This document shows, in pieces, positions 16,492-23,919 of a stretch of 37,262 nt of DNA. The notes under the pieces were generated by a model. It searched no databases. It worked only from the letters and a program-made list of their open reading frames with translations, and was not told the DNA's origin. The first letter of the stretch is position 1. Every line of letters begins with the position of its first letter. Origin of the DNA: Gammaproteobacteria bacterium. GTDB taxonomy: Bacteria; Pseudomonadota; Gammaproteobacteria; Steroidobacterales; UBA11654. The position numbers and the translations under genes were made by a program. The stretch is from NCBI GenBank assembly GCA_002717445.1, contig PBDY01000014.1, positions 18,635 to 55,896 of the forward strand. The letters run 5' to 3'.

Positions 16492-17745
16492 TTGAAAAAG
16501 TTAGTAATTAATGGTGGGTATCCTCTAAAGGGGGCTGTAAAAATATCAGGCGCAAAGAATGCAGCATTACCAATGATGACTGCATCCATTTTATCGGATC
16601 ATGATATTACTCTCCATAATGTTCCTGAGCTAGCCGATGTCAGAACCATGATGACCTTGCTCGAATCCATGGGAATGAGGATAAACAAAAACCATGATGA
16701 CTCATTGAAATTGAATGGCGCTCAAATCGAGTCAAAGTTTGCATCATACGACTTGGTCAAAACGATGAGGGCATCGATCATGGTCTTAGGACCATTGCTT
16801 GCAAAGTATGGTGAGGCAAAAGTTTCATTGCCCGGCGGATGTGCGATTGGTGCGCGACCAGTTGATCTTCACATACAGGGATTGGAAAAACTTGGAGCAA
16901 ACATAGAGATCAAAGACGGTTATATATTGGCCTCTGCAGAACGTTTAAAAGGTTCGATGTATCATTTTCCAATAAAGAGTGTGACCGGTACCGCGAATAT
17001 TCTGATGGCCGCGACCCTAGCAGAGGGTGAAACAAAGATCCATAATGCAGCTTGTGAGCCTGAGATTACCCATCTTGGCGAACTTCTAAATTCTATGGGA
17101 GCAAAAATTAAAGGCCTCGGGAAAGAATGCATCACTGTGGAAGGTGTGGAGAATCTTGGTGGCGCTGAAATCAAAATTATTCCGGATCGAATCGAAGCAA
17201 TCACGATGATTATTGCTGGAATCATAACTCGAGGTGAGCTCACCATTCAGAACATCAATCCTTTACATATGCGACAACCGATTGAGTTGATCAGGCAGAG
17301 TGGAGCAAGGCTTGAGATTTTTGAGGATAGTTTGTTTGTGGACGGTTCAAATGAAATTCTTCCCATTGATTTTGAAACCCAGCCATACCCAGCTATACCC
17401 ACTGATATACAAGCGCAATTGATGGTATTAAATGCCATTGCCGAGGGTGACTCTAAGGTCACTGAGACCATTTTCGAGAATCGATTTATGCATGTACTTG
17501 AGCTTAAGAGGATGGGTGCCAATATTAGGATTGCTGGCAATACCGCTGAAGTAAGAGGGGTTTCAAGATTAAACTCTGCCCCAGTAATGGCTACAGATTT
17601 AAGAGCTTCTGCAGCATTGATTCTTGCGGGTCTTATTGCGGATGGAGAAACGATTATTGATAGAATTTATCATTTAGATCGAGGTTATGAGAATCTTGAA
17701 GAAAAGCTTTCCAATATTGGTGCAAAAGTTCAAAGAATTGACTAA
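16492..17745 (+). CDS. murA: UDP-N-acetylglucosamine 1-carboxyvinyltransferase
   Basis: A 417-residue enzyme for the first committed step of peptidoglycan synthesis, transferring enolpyruvate from PEP to UDP-GlcNAc. The phosphoenolpyruvate/UDP-GlcNAc signature ISGAKNAALPMM (18-29) is near the N-terminus, and the catalytic, fosfomycin-target Cys117 lies in LPGGCAIGARPVDLH, so the enzyme should be fosfomycin-sensitive in principle. The start is TTG; the N-terminal alignment to known MurA (a short lead before the first beta strand) supports it, although no good ribosome site is seen. It lies 13 bases after ibaG, probably in the same transcript. Confidence 0.96.
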   Translation: MKKLVINGGYPLKGAVKISGAKNAALPMMTASILSDHDITLHNVPELADVRTMMTLLESMGMRINKNHDDSLKLNGAQIESKFASYDLVKTMRASIMVLGPLLAKYGEAKVSLPGGCAIGARPVDLHIQGLEKLGANIEIKDGYILASAERLKGSMYHFPIKSVTGTANILMAATLAEGETKIHNAACEPEITHLGELLNSMGAKIKGLGKECITVEGVENLGGAEIKIIPDRIEAITMIIAGIITRGELTIQNINPLHMRQPIELIRQSGARLEIFEDSLFVDGSNEILPIDFETQPYPAIPTDIQAQLMVLNAIAEGDSKVTETIFENRFMHVLELKRMGANIRIAGNTAEVRGVSRLNSAPVMATDLRASAALILAGLIADGETIIDRIYHLDRGYENLEEKLSNIGAKVQRID

Positions 17746-17764
17746 TGATTTTTGTATATTCGTG

Positions 17765-17770
17765 TATAAT
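17765..17770 (+). promoter_or_regulatory. Consensus -10 element upstream of petA
   Basis: A perfect TATAAT lies 26 bases before the petA GTG. The only -35-like element is TTGACT at 17738-17743, with a long 21-base spacer and overlapping the end of murA. It probably marks the pet operon promoter, perhaps activator-dependent. Confidence 0.35.
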
Positions 17771-17795
17771 CGCACATGATTTTTAGGGTGAATCG

Positions 17796-18386
17796 GTGAA
17801 TAAAATCCATATGGAAAAAAACATTAACAGAAGAAAGTTCTTATCAATCGCTACGAGTGTTACCAGTGCAGTTGGTGGAATTTTTGCAGTCGGCGCATTT
17901 GTCTCATCCCTTCAGCCCAGTAAGAAAGCAAAAGCACTCGGTGCTTCTATCAAAGTAAATTTATCAAAACTCGAACCTGGCTCTATCATCAAAGTAATCT
18001 ACAGAGGCAAGCCTATATGGGTTTTACGAAGAACTGAGCAAATGATCAATGAATTGGATAATGAGAATTCAAACTTAAGGGATCCAGAGTCAGACCTATC
18101 TATCCAGCCAGATTTTGCTAAGAATCAATTTCGGTCTAAGAATCCTGAATATTTTGTAGTCGAAGGCGTCTGCACCCACTTGGGATGCGCCCCAATTGAG
18201 AAATTTGCTATTGCACCCGCAGACATGGGGCCAGACTGGAAGGGCGGTTTTTATTGCCCATGTCATGGATCTAAGTTTGATTTATCAGGAAGGGTGTATG
18301 CCGGTGTTCCAGCTCCTTCAAACCTTAGGGTGCCGGCCCACCAGTTTGTTGATGGAACCACTTTATTAGTGGGCGAGAATAGCTAA
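17796..18386 (+). CDS. petA: Ubiquinol-cytochrome c reductase, Rieske iron-sulfur subunit
   Basis: A 196-residue subunit of the bc1 complex that takes one electron from ubiquinol and passes it to cytochrome c1. A Tat-type twin-arginine N-terminus (NRRKFLS, 11-17) and a membrane anchor (about 19-40) are followed by the Rieske domain. The cluster ligands are Cys126 and His128 (CTHLGC) and Cys154 and His157 (CPCHGS); the stabilising disulfide would be Cys131-Cys156. GTG at 17796 is preferred as start because AGGGTGA stands at the right distance; ATG at 17811 is an alternative that keeps the twin arginine. It is followed directly by petB and petC. Confidence 0.95.
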   Translation: MNKIHMEKNINRRKFLSIATSVTSAVGGIFAVGAFVSSLQPSKKAKALGASIKVNLSKLEPGSIIKVIYRGKPIWVLRRTEQMINELDNENSNLRDPESDLSIQPDFAKNQFRSKNPEYFVVEGVCTHLGCAPIEKFAIAPADMGPDWKGGFYCPCHGSKFDLSGRVYAGVPAPSNLRVPAHQFVDGTTLLVGENS

Positions 18387-18390
18387 TCAA

Positions 18391-19644
18391 ATGGCAAAAA
18401 ATACAGAAAGCATATTTACAAATCCAATCTTAAGATGGATAGATGACAGATTCCCTCTGTCTTCTCTAATCAAGGATCATGCAACTGAGTATTATGCTTC
18501 CAAGAACTTCAATATATGGTACCTATTTGGAGTTTTATCCATGGTTGTTTTGGTGATCATGTTGTTGACAGGATTTTTTCTTACCATGAATTACAAGCCA
18601 TCGACTGAAGATGCGTTCAACTCAGTGGAATATATCATGCGCTCTGTCGAAAACGGTTGGCTTATTCGATATATGCACTCAACCGGCGCCTCATTCTTTT
18701 TTATTGTAATCTACCTTCACATGTTCAGAGCCATGCTCTATGGATCATACAAAAAGCCACGAGAACTTATATGGGTCCTCGGAATGCTGCTTTACTTTTG
18801 CCTAATGGCAGAAGCATTCTTTGGCTATTTATTGCCATGGGGAAATATGTCTTATTGGGCAGGACAAGTGATCGTGAATTTATTTGGATACATCCCATTC
18901 ATTGGAGAGTCTTTAACAGAATGGATCAGGGGTGATTACTTTATTTCTGATATTACACTGAATCGTTTTTTTGCATTTCATGTTATATTTTTACCCCTTT
19001 CGATTATTGGTTTAGTGGCCGCTCATATACTCGCACTTCATCATGTTGGATCGAATAATCCAGACGGTGTTGAAATCAAGGAACACTTAGATGAAAACGA
19101 CAAACCTATTGATGGCGTTGCTTTTCATCCATTTCACACCAGTAAAGATTTAGTTGGGATTACGGTCTTCTTGATTTTTTATTTTGCAGCCGTATTTTTT
19201 GCGCCAGAGATGGGTGGATACTTTCTTGAAGTAGACAACTTTGAGCCTGCTGATCCACTTAAGACTCCAGAGCACATTGTACCTTCTTGGTATTTCACGC
19301 CATATTATGCAATCTTAAGGGCTGTTCCAAATGCTGCATTGGGTGCATTATTCCTAGTATTGGCAGTCCTTTTATTTGTATTCTTGCCATGGCTCGATAA
19401 GTGTGAGGTTAAATCGATTCGATACAGAGGCTGGCAATACAAGTTTGCTCTTGCTCTATTTTCCATATCATTTGTTGCTCTTGGTTATCTGGGTCTTCAG
19501 CCAGCAACTGGAATTTATGTCGCTTTAGCCAGATTTTTTACCATTACTTATTTTGCATTTTTCTTGCTGATGCCTTTTTATACCAAGCTTGAAAAAACAA
19601 AAACCGTTCCTGAAAGAGTGGTTTACGAAAAGAAAGAATCATGA
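18391..19644 (+). CDS. petB: Cytochrome b subunit of the bc1 complex
   Basis: A 417-residue, eight-helix membrane subunit with the two quinone sites of the bc1 complex. The heme b ligands are His96 and His110 (HSTGASFFFIVIYLH) and His197 and His212, the second pair with the longer spacing seen in other gammaproteobacteria. The Qo-site motif, PEWY in mitochondria and alphaproteobacteria, reads PSWY at 298-301. It starts 4 bases after petA and overlaps petC by 4 bases (ATGA), so translation is coupled. Confidence 0.96.
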   Translation: MAKNTESIFTNPILRWIDDRFPLSSLIKDHATEYYASKNFNIWYLFGVLSMVVLVIMLLTGFFLTMNYKPSTEDAFNSVEYIMRSVENGWLIRYMHSTGASFFFIVIYLHMFRAMLYGSYKKPRELIWVLGMLLYFCLMAEAFFGYLLPWGNMSYWAGQVIVNLFGYIPFIGESLTEWIRGDYFISDITLNRFFAFHVIFLPLSIIGLVAAHILALHHVGSNNPDGVEIKEHLDENDKPIDGVAFHPFHTSKDLVGITVFLIFYFAAVFFAPEMGGYFLEVDNFEPADPLKTPEHIVPSWYFTPYYAILRAVPNAALGALFLVLAVLLFVFLPWLDKCEVKSIRYRGWQYKFALALFSISFVALGYLGLQPATGIYVALARFFTITYFAFFLLMPFYTKLEKTKTVPERVVYEKKES

Positions 19645-20306
19645 AGAAGTTGCTTCTAATTTGTCTTGCATTCGTATTCATCCCTGGGATGGTAAATGCT
19701 GCCGGCTCTATGAATCTTGATGAATACATAGAAGGCATGGATGTAAAGACATCCGATGCGAAGTCATTACAAAGAGGCGCAAGAAATTTTTTCAATTACT
19801 GCTCAGGCTGCCATACCCTCCAGTACATGAGGTATAACCAAATTGCTGACGATCTAGGCATCACTGAAGACCAACTTATGAAGAACCTCATCTTTACTGA
19901 AAGCGCTCCTCAAAATTTAGTGAAGAATAATATGCTAAAAGAAGACGGTGATCGTTGGTTTGGAAAGGCCCCACCAGACCTTACGCTTGTTACAAGGCGA
20001 AAAAGCTCAGAGTATGTTTATGGATTTTTAAATTCTTTTTATGAGGACAGTAGTTCACCCACTGGGGTAAACAATCATGTCCAAGACGCTTCAAGCATGC
20101 CTAATGTTTTATGGGATATTCAAGAAAGATTTTCAGATGAACAGTACAGTCAATTTCTCAATGACACTGTGGGCTTTTTGGTTTATGCCGGAGAACCCAT
20201 TATTGAGAAGCGAAAATCAATGGGCGTTTGGGTTATTGGGTTTTTACTTATTTTTTTAGTATTAAGTTATGCTCTTTATAAAGATATTTGGAGGGAGGTT
20301 AAATGA
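19641..20306 (+). CDS. petC: Cytochrome c1 subunit of the bc1 complex
   Basis: A 221-residue membrane-anchored c-type cytochrome that accepts electrons from the Rieske protein and reduces soluble cytochrome c. It has a cleavable signal peptide (1-20, ending VNA), the heme-binding CSGCH (54-58), a probable axial methionine in ASSMPNVLW, and a C-terminal membrane anchor (about 195-213) ending with basic residues. Its start overlaps the petB stop (ATGA), and its stop overlaps the sspA start, also as ATGA, so the four genes form one tight operon. Confidence 0.95.
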   Translation: MKKLLLICLAFVFIPGMVNAAGSMNLDEYIEGMDVKTSDAKSLQRGARNFFNYCSGCHTLQYMRYNQIADDLGITEDQLMKNLIFTESAPQNLVKNNMLKEDGDRWFGKAPPDLTLVTRRKSSEYVYGFLNSFYEDSSSPTGVNNHVQDASSMPNVLWDIQERFSDEQYSQFLNDTVGFLVYAGEPIIEKRKSMGVWVIGFLLIFLVLSYALYKDIWREVK

Positions 20307-20932
20307 CCAACGTTTCTAATAGAAGATCAATGATGGGTTTGTTCTCAGGGAATACCTGCATAAGATCCCATCAAGTTAGGTTTGTACTCAGAGAAAAAGG
20401 AATCACAACTGATATTCAAAATGTAGATGGCAAAAAAGTTCCTGAAGATCTGATTGCGCTCAATCCATATGCTTCAATCCCAACTCTCACTGACAGAGAA
20501 CTCGTTATATATGACTCTGGCGTAATCATTGAATATCTTGACGAAAGATATCCTCATCCACCACTTATGCCCGTTAATCCTGTTGACAGAGCAAAGGTAA
20601 GACTTGTGCTGGTTTCACTGGAAACTGACATCGTCTCGAACGCAATTGAGCTTGACGGTGCACTCGGTACGAAGAATGAAAACAGCCTCAGGAAAAAACT
20701 CAAATCAATGTTGAATGCATCATTGGATTTATTTTCGATGAATAATTATTTTCTCAATGATGAGTTGACAGTAATAGACTGTGTATTGGCTCCAATACTT
20801 TGGAGATTAGGTTACTTTGGTATTTCACTTGGCAAGGAACATAAGGCCATTACAAATTATATGGAGCGAGTGTTTTCGCGTGAAACATTCCAAAATAGCT
20901 TGAGCGAGGATGAAGAAGAAATGCACCTATAG
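20303..20932 (+). CDS. sspA: Stringent starvation protein A
   Basis: A 209-residue GST-fold protein that binds RNA polymerase and modulates transcription under stress. The N-terminus (NRRSMMGLFSG) aligns with E. coli SspA (NKRSVMTLFSG), and the surface-exposed functional patch YPHPPLMPV is conserved, which separates it from ordinary GSTs. The position behind petABC matches Pseudomonas and other gammaproteobacteria. sspB, normally next, is missing: rsmI begins 5 bases later. It overlaps petC by 4 bases. Confidence 0.94.
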   Translation: MTNVSNRRSMMGLFSGNTCIRSHQVRFVLREKGITTDIQNVDGKKVPEDLIALNPYASIPTLTDRELVIYDSGVIIEYLDERYPHPPLMPVNPVDRAKVRLVLVSLETDIVSNAIELDGALGTKNENSLRKKLKSMLNASLDLFSMNNYFLNDELTVIDCVLAPILWRLGYFGISLGKEHKAITNYMERVFSRETFQNSLSEDEEEMHL

Positions 20933-20937
20933 CCTTC

Positions 20938-21792
20938 ATGAATGAAACTCATATGACAGGCACTCTTTATCTTGTTTCCACACCAATAGGCAATATCAAT
21001 GACATTACAATTCGAGCGATCGATATTCTAAACAATGTTGATATTATTCTGACTGAAGATACAAGAGTCACAACTAAGCTCTTAAAGCATCATTCAGTGC
21101 TAAAAAAAGCACCCTTGGAATCATTTAATCAGATCAATGAGGACAAGAAGACTCCAAAGATTATTTCAGGATTAAAGTCAGGTAAAAATATTGCGCTTGT
21201 TTCAGATGCTGGAACACCATTGATTAGTGATCCTGGATATAAATTCATTAAGACTGCAAGAGAAAATAACATTAAGGTGGAACCGGTCCCAGGGTGTTGT
21301 GCTCTTATAGCTGCAATCACATCATCAGGCTTGCCTTCTGATCGGTTTTCTTTTCATGGTTTTTTACCCAGAAGCAGCTCTAAAAGGATCACTGAGCTCA
21401 ATGCATTAAATCATAATAAAGAGACTCTTATCTTTTATGAATCGGTTCATCGCATTCAATCTTCAATCGAAGACATGATCAATGTTTTTGGTGGCAGCAG
21501 ACCTGCTGTGCTTTGCAAGGAGATCACGAAGATGCATGAGTCTTTCATTGGCGATACATTATTGGATATTTTCAACTTTATAAAAAACAATAAAGAGAAG
21601 ATAAAAGGAGAATTCACCATCGTTATCCAAGGTTCTTCTGAAGGAGAAGTTGCAGAAGAAGAGATTGATGCAATTTTGAGAATGCTGATGGAGGACCTAT
21701 CGCTTAAAAAAGCTGTGGAGATCGCTGCCAAGGTATCCAATCTCAGTAAGTCCAGGATTTATGATCGAGCGCTCAAGATTAAGAACCAATAA
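20938..21792 (+). CDS. rsmI: 16S rRNA (cytidine1402-2'-O)-methyltransferase
   Basis: A 284-residue SAM-dependent methyltransferase of the tetrapyrrole-methylase fold that methylates the 2'-OH of C1402 in 16S rRNA. The N-terminal signature GTLYLVSTPIGNINDITIRA, the EDTR block, SDAGTPLISDPG and the PGCCALIAA region are characteristic. The start could be ATG at 20938 or the ATG at 20953, just before GTLYLV. The companion enzyme for the same nucleotide, rsmH, lies 2.1 kb downstream. It is followed by rnpB, as in Pseudomonas. Confidence 0.95.
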   Translation: MNETHMTGTLYLVSTPIGNINDITIRAIDILNNVDIILTEDTRVTTKLLKHHSVLKKAPLESFNQINEDKKTPKIISGLKSGKNIALVSDAGTPLISDPGYKFIKTARENNIKVEPVPGCCALIAAITSSGLPSDRFSFHGFLPRSSSKRITELNALNHNKETLIFYESVHRIQSSIEDMINVFGGSRPAVLCKEITKMHESFIGDTLLDIFNFIKNNKEKIKGEFTIVIQGSSEGEVAEEEIDAILRMLMEDLSLKKAVEIAAKVSNLSKSRIYDRALKIKNQ

Positions 21793-21794
21793 GC

Positions 21795-21823
21795 TTGTAT
21801 TTTTAAGCATCATGATGAATAAT
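21795..21823 (+). promoter_or_regulatory. Probable rnpB promoter
   Basis: TTGTAT (21795-21800), a 17-base spacer and AATAAT (21818-21823, 5 of 6 consensus). The expected start is about 7 bases on, at the first base of the predicted RNase P RNA. The -35 overlaps the region just behind the rsmI stop. Confidence 0.5.
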
Positions 21824-21830
21824 CCAGCTT

Positions 21831-22162
21831 GGAGTTGGCCAGGCAATCGCTGAATTTCAGAGGAAAGTCCGGGCTCCAACGGGAACGATGCCAGGTAACA
21901 CCTGGAGGGCGCGAGCCTATGGAAAGTGCATCAGAAAATATACCGCTTTAACTATTTAAAGTAAGGGTGAAAAGGTGCGGTAAGAGCGCACCGCCTCATT
22001 GGTAACAATTGAGGGCATTGCAAACCCCATCGGGAGCAAGACCAAATAGAAGAGTAATGATATCCCGTAATCACTCTTGGGTAGGTCGCTTGAGGTGCTT
22101 GGTGACAAGCATCCCAGATGAATGATTGTACAAAGACAGAACCCGGCTTATAGGCCAACTCC
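21831..22162 (+). ncRNA. rnpB: RNase P RNA, bacterial class A
   Basis: The catalytic RNA that matures tRNA 5' ends, about 332 nt (E. coli 377). The closing helix P1 is perfect: GGAGTTGGCC (21831-21840) pairs with GGCCAACTCC (22153-22162). The universal core is present as AGGAAAGTCCGGGCTCC (21861-21877) and, near the 3' end, ACAGAACCCGGCTTATAGGCC, which together form the P4 long-range helix. CAGGTAACACCTGGAGG, the GGAAAGTGCATCAGAAA block and GGTGAAAAGGTGCGGTAAGAGCGCACC also match the class A consensus. No clear intrinsic terminator follows. The placement between rsmI and mraZ is the same as in Pseudomonas. Confidence 0.95.
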
Positions 22163-22190
22163 AAAACCCTTTAATTATCCCTTTTATCTA

Positions 22191-22218
22191 TTGACATCAT
22201 TTGTATATAAACTATAGT
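22191..22218 (+). promoter_or_regulatory. Sigma70-type promoter of the dcw cluster (mraZ promoter)
   Basis: TTGACA (22191-22196, perfect), a 16-base spacer, and TATAGT (22213-22218, 5 of 6). The predicted start near 22225 is just before the MraZ-type boxes. It is the best promoter in the window and the only obvious one found within the first part of the cluster, so mraZ, ftsZ and rsmH should depend on it. Confidence 0.7.
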
Positions 22219-22227
22219 TATCTATTA

Positions 22228-22242
22228 GTGGTAAAAAGTGGG
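22228..22242 (+). promoter_or_regulatory. Putative MraZ operator boxes
   Basis: GTGGT (22228-22232) and GTGGG (22238-22242) repeat with a 10-base period, resembling the TGGGN direct repeats bound by MraZ upstream of its own gene in gammaproteobacteria and other bacteria. Only one is a full match and a third repeat is not seen, so the site may be weak. The location right after the promoter suits autorepression. Confidence 0.5.
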
Positions 22243-22272
22243 ATAAAACGCTTGATCTTACTGATAAACATG

Positions 22273-22719
22273 ATGTTTAGAGGATTAAATAAAATTAGTT
22301 TAGATACTAAGGGACGGATATCCATTCCTACAAGGTATCGATCAGAACTTGCAAAATACGACTCAAATAAGCTCATATGCACAATAGATATTGATCAATG
22401 TTTGCTCTTATATCCAAAAAAGATTTGGCTCAAGATTGAGAAAACAATCATGGCGTTGCCTTCGCTGGATAAGTCTAGCAGAATCCTACAACGCCTAATG
22501 GTTGGGCATGCCAGCGAATTAGCAGTCGATAGCCATAATCGAATTTTGGTGCCATTAGAACTGAGGGAATTTTCTGGCATTAATAAGTCAGCCATGCTTA
22601 TAGGTCAAGGGCAACGTTTTGAAATATGGAACTATGATTCATGGACTAAATCAAGGGATTCATGGCTCAAGAAAAATGATCTCACATTAACTGAACAGCT
22701 TAGAGAAATATCGATTTAG
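22273..22719 (+). CDS. mraZ: Transcriptional regulator MraZ
   Basis: A 148-residue protein of the AbrB-like MraZ family that binds the dcw promoter and represses the cluster. The two signature DxxxR repeats are DTKGRISIP near the start and DSHNRILVP in the second half. The start is set at the second ATG of a pair, giving MFRGLNKISLD, as E. coli MraZ starts MFRGA. The frame is open further upstream, but that part overlaps the promoter and boxes and is not credible as protein. It is 10 bases before ftsZ. Confidence 0.94.
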   Translation: MFRGLNKISLDTKGRISIPTRYRSELAKYDSNKLICTIDIDQCLLLYPKKIWLKIEKTIMALPSLDKSSRILQRLMVGHASELAVDSHNRILVPLELREFSGINKSAMLIGQGQRFEIWNYDSWTKSRDSWLKKNDLTLTEQLREISI

Positions 22720-22729
22720 GTGACCTCAT

Positions 22730-23905
22730 ATGGGTGAATTTGCATTTGAATTAATGGATACAGACAGCCAAAGAGCCAACATAAAGGTTATTGGTGTTGG
22801 CGGCGGCGGCGGAAATGCAGTCAATCATATGATCAAGCAGGGCATTCAGGGTGTAAATTTTGTTTGTGCAAATACTGATACTCAAGACCTTTCGTCCTCA
22901 CCTGCTGAAGAAAAGATCCAGCTTGGAGTTGAGACTTCAAAAGGATTGGGTGCGGGAATGAATCCAGAGATTGGAAAGGCTTCTGCCGAAGAGGCAGTTG
23001 ATTCTATAAAAGCACTTCTTTCAGATACGGATATGCTATTCATAACGGCAGGATTTGGTGGAGGAACTGGTACTGGAGCCAGCCCAATCATTGCTAAAAT
23101 TGCAAAAGAGATGGATATCTTAACCGTTGGTGTCGTCACCAAACCATTTAAATGGGAAGGCGATGAAAGATCTTCTCTCGCACAACAAGGACTTAGGGAT
23201 CTTGAGCAACAAGTCGATTCTTTGATTGTTATTCCCAACGATCGATTGCAATCATTGGGTAAAAAAATTACGGTTTTTAATGCATTTGATGCAGCCAATG
23301 ATGTTTTATTAAATTCTGTTCAAGGAATTGTGGAGTTAATCACGGTTCCTGGTGTCATCAATCTCGATTTTGCAGATGTAAGGGCAGTGATGGGCAAGAA
23401 AGGACGAAGCATCATGGGGTCAGCGGTCGCATCAGGACCCGATAGAGCAAGGCTTGCCGTTGAGAAAGCTATCAAAAGCCCTTTGTTAGAAGACATCAAC
23501 TTGGAAGGAGCTTCTGGAATATTGCTCAATGTCACAGTGGGAACTGATCTTGAGATTTCAGAATTTAATCAAATTGGAGATATCGTTCAAGGCTATGCAG
23601 CTGAGAAATCAAAAGTGATTGTTGGTACAGCATTGTCGAGTGATTTAGATAATGACAGCATTAGGGTGACACTGGTTGCCACAGGTTTAAATACGGAAAG
23701 CTCAGAGACAAGCACAGAGCAAAGCCGAGAAAAATCCTTTGATGACCTAGACCGTCCAATCACAGCAAGAAATGGATTGCGACAACAAGCAACTCAAGAC
23801 ATGTTCGAAAGCTTTGAAAAAGCAAAACCATCGGGTGATCATGATGAAGAGTTGCTGGATATACCTCGCTTTTTGAGAAGACAAGATCCTGATTTAGATT
23901 TCTGA
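22730..23905 (+). CDS. ftsZ: Cell division protein FtsZ (in an unusual position)
   Basis: A 391-residue tubulin homologue that forms the division ring. The GTP-binding loops GVGGGGGNA (22-30) and GFGGGTGTG (108-116) and the T7 catalytic loop NLDFAD (211-216) are intact. A variable linker (about 320-372) leads to the C-terminal peptide DIPRFLRRQ (377-385), which binds FtsA and ZipA, so the gene looks fully functional. It normally follows ftsA; here it is second in the cluster, 10 bases after mraZ, with a GGTGA ribosome site, and is about 8.9 kb from ftsA. This should place FtsZ level directly under the mraZ promoter. Confidence 0.97.
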   Translation: MGEFAFELMDTDSQRANIKVIGVGGGGGNAVNHMIKQGIQGVNFVCANTDTQDLSSSPAEEKIQLGVETSKGLGAGMNPEIGKASAEEAVDSIKALLSDTDMLFITAGFGGGTGTGASPIIAKIAKEMDILTVGVVTKPFKWEGDERSSLAQQGLRDLEQQVDSLIVIPNDRLQSLGKKITVFNAFDAANDVLLNSVQGIVELITVPGVINLDFADVRAVMGKKGRSIMGSAVASGPDRARLAVEKAIKSPLLEDINLEGASGILLNVTVGTDLEISEFNQIGDIVQGYAAEKSKVIVGTALSSDLDNDSIRVTLVATGLNTESSETSTEQSREKSFDDLDRPITARNGLRQQATQDMFESFEKAKPSGDHDEELLDIPRFLRRQDPDLDF

Positions 23906-23919
23906 TTCTGGCAAGCACC

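Noticed and set aside
22201-22272. Longer N-terminus for mraZ
   Set aside because: It would overlap the -10 element and the MraZ boxes, and the family starts at MFRG.
22882-23298. A 138-codon minus-strand gene inside ftsZ
   Set aside because: Shadow of the conserved ftsZ coding frame; composition is Ser/Pro-rich as expected from antisense reading.
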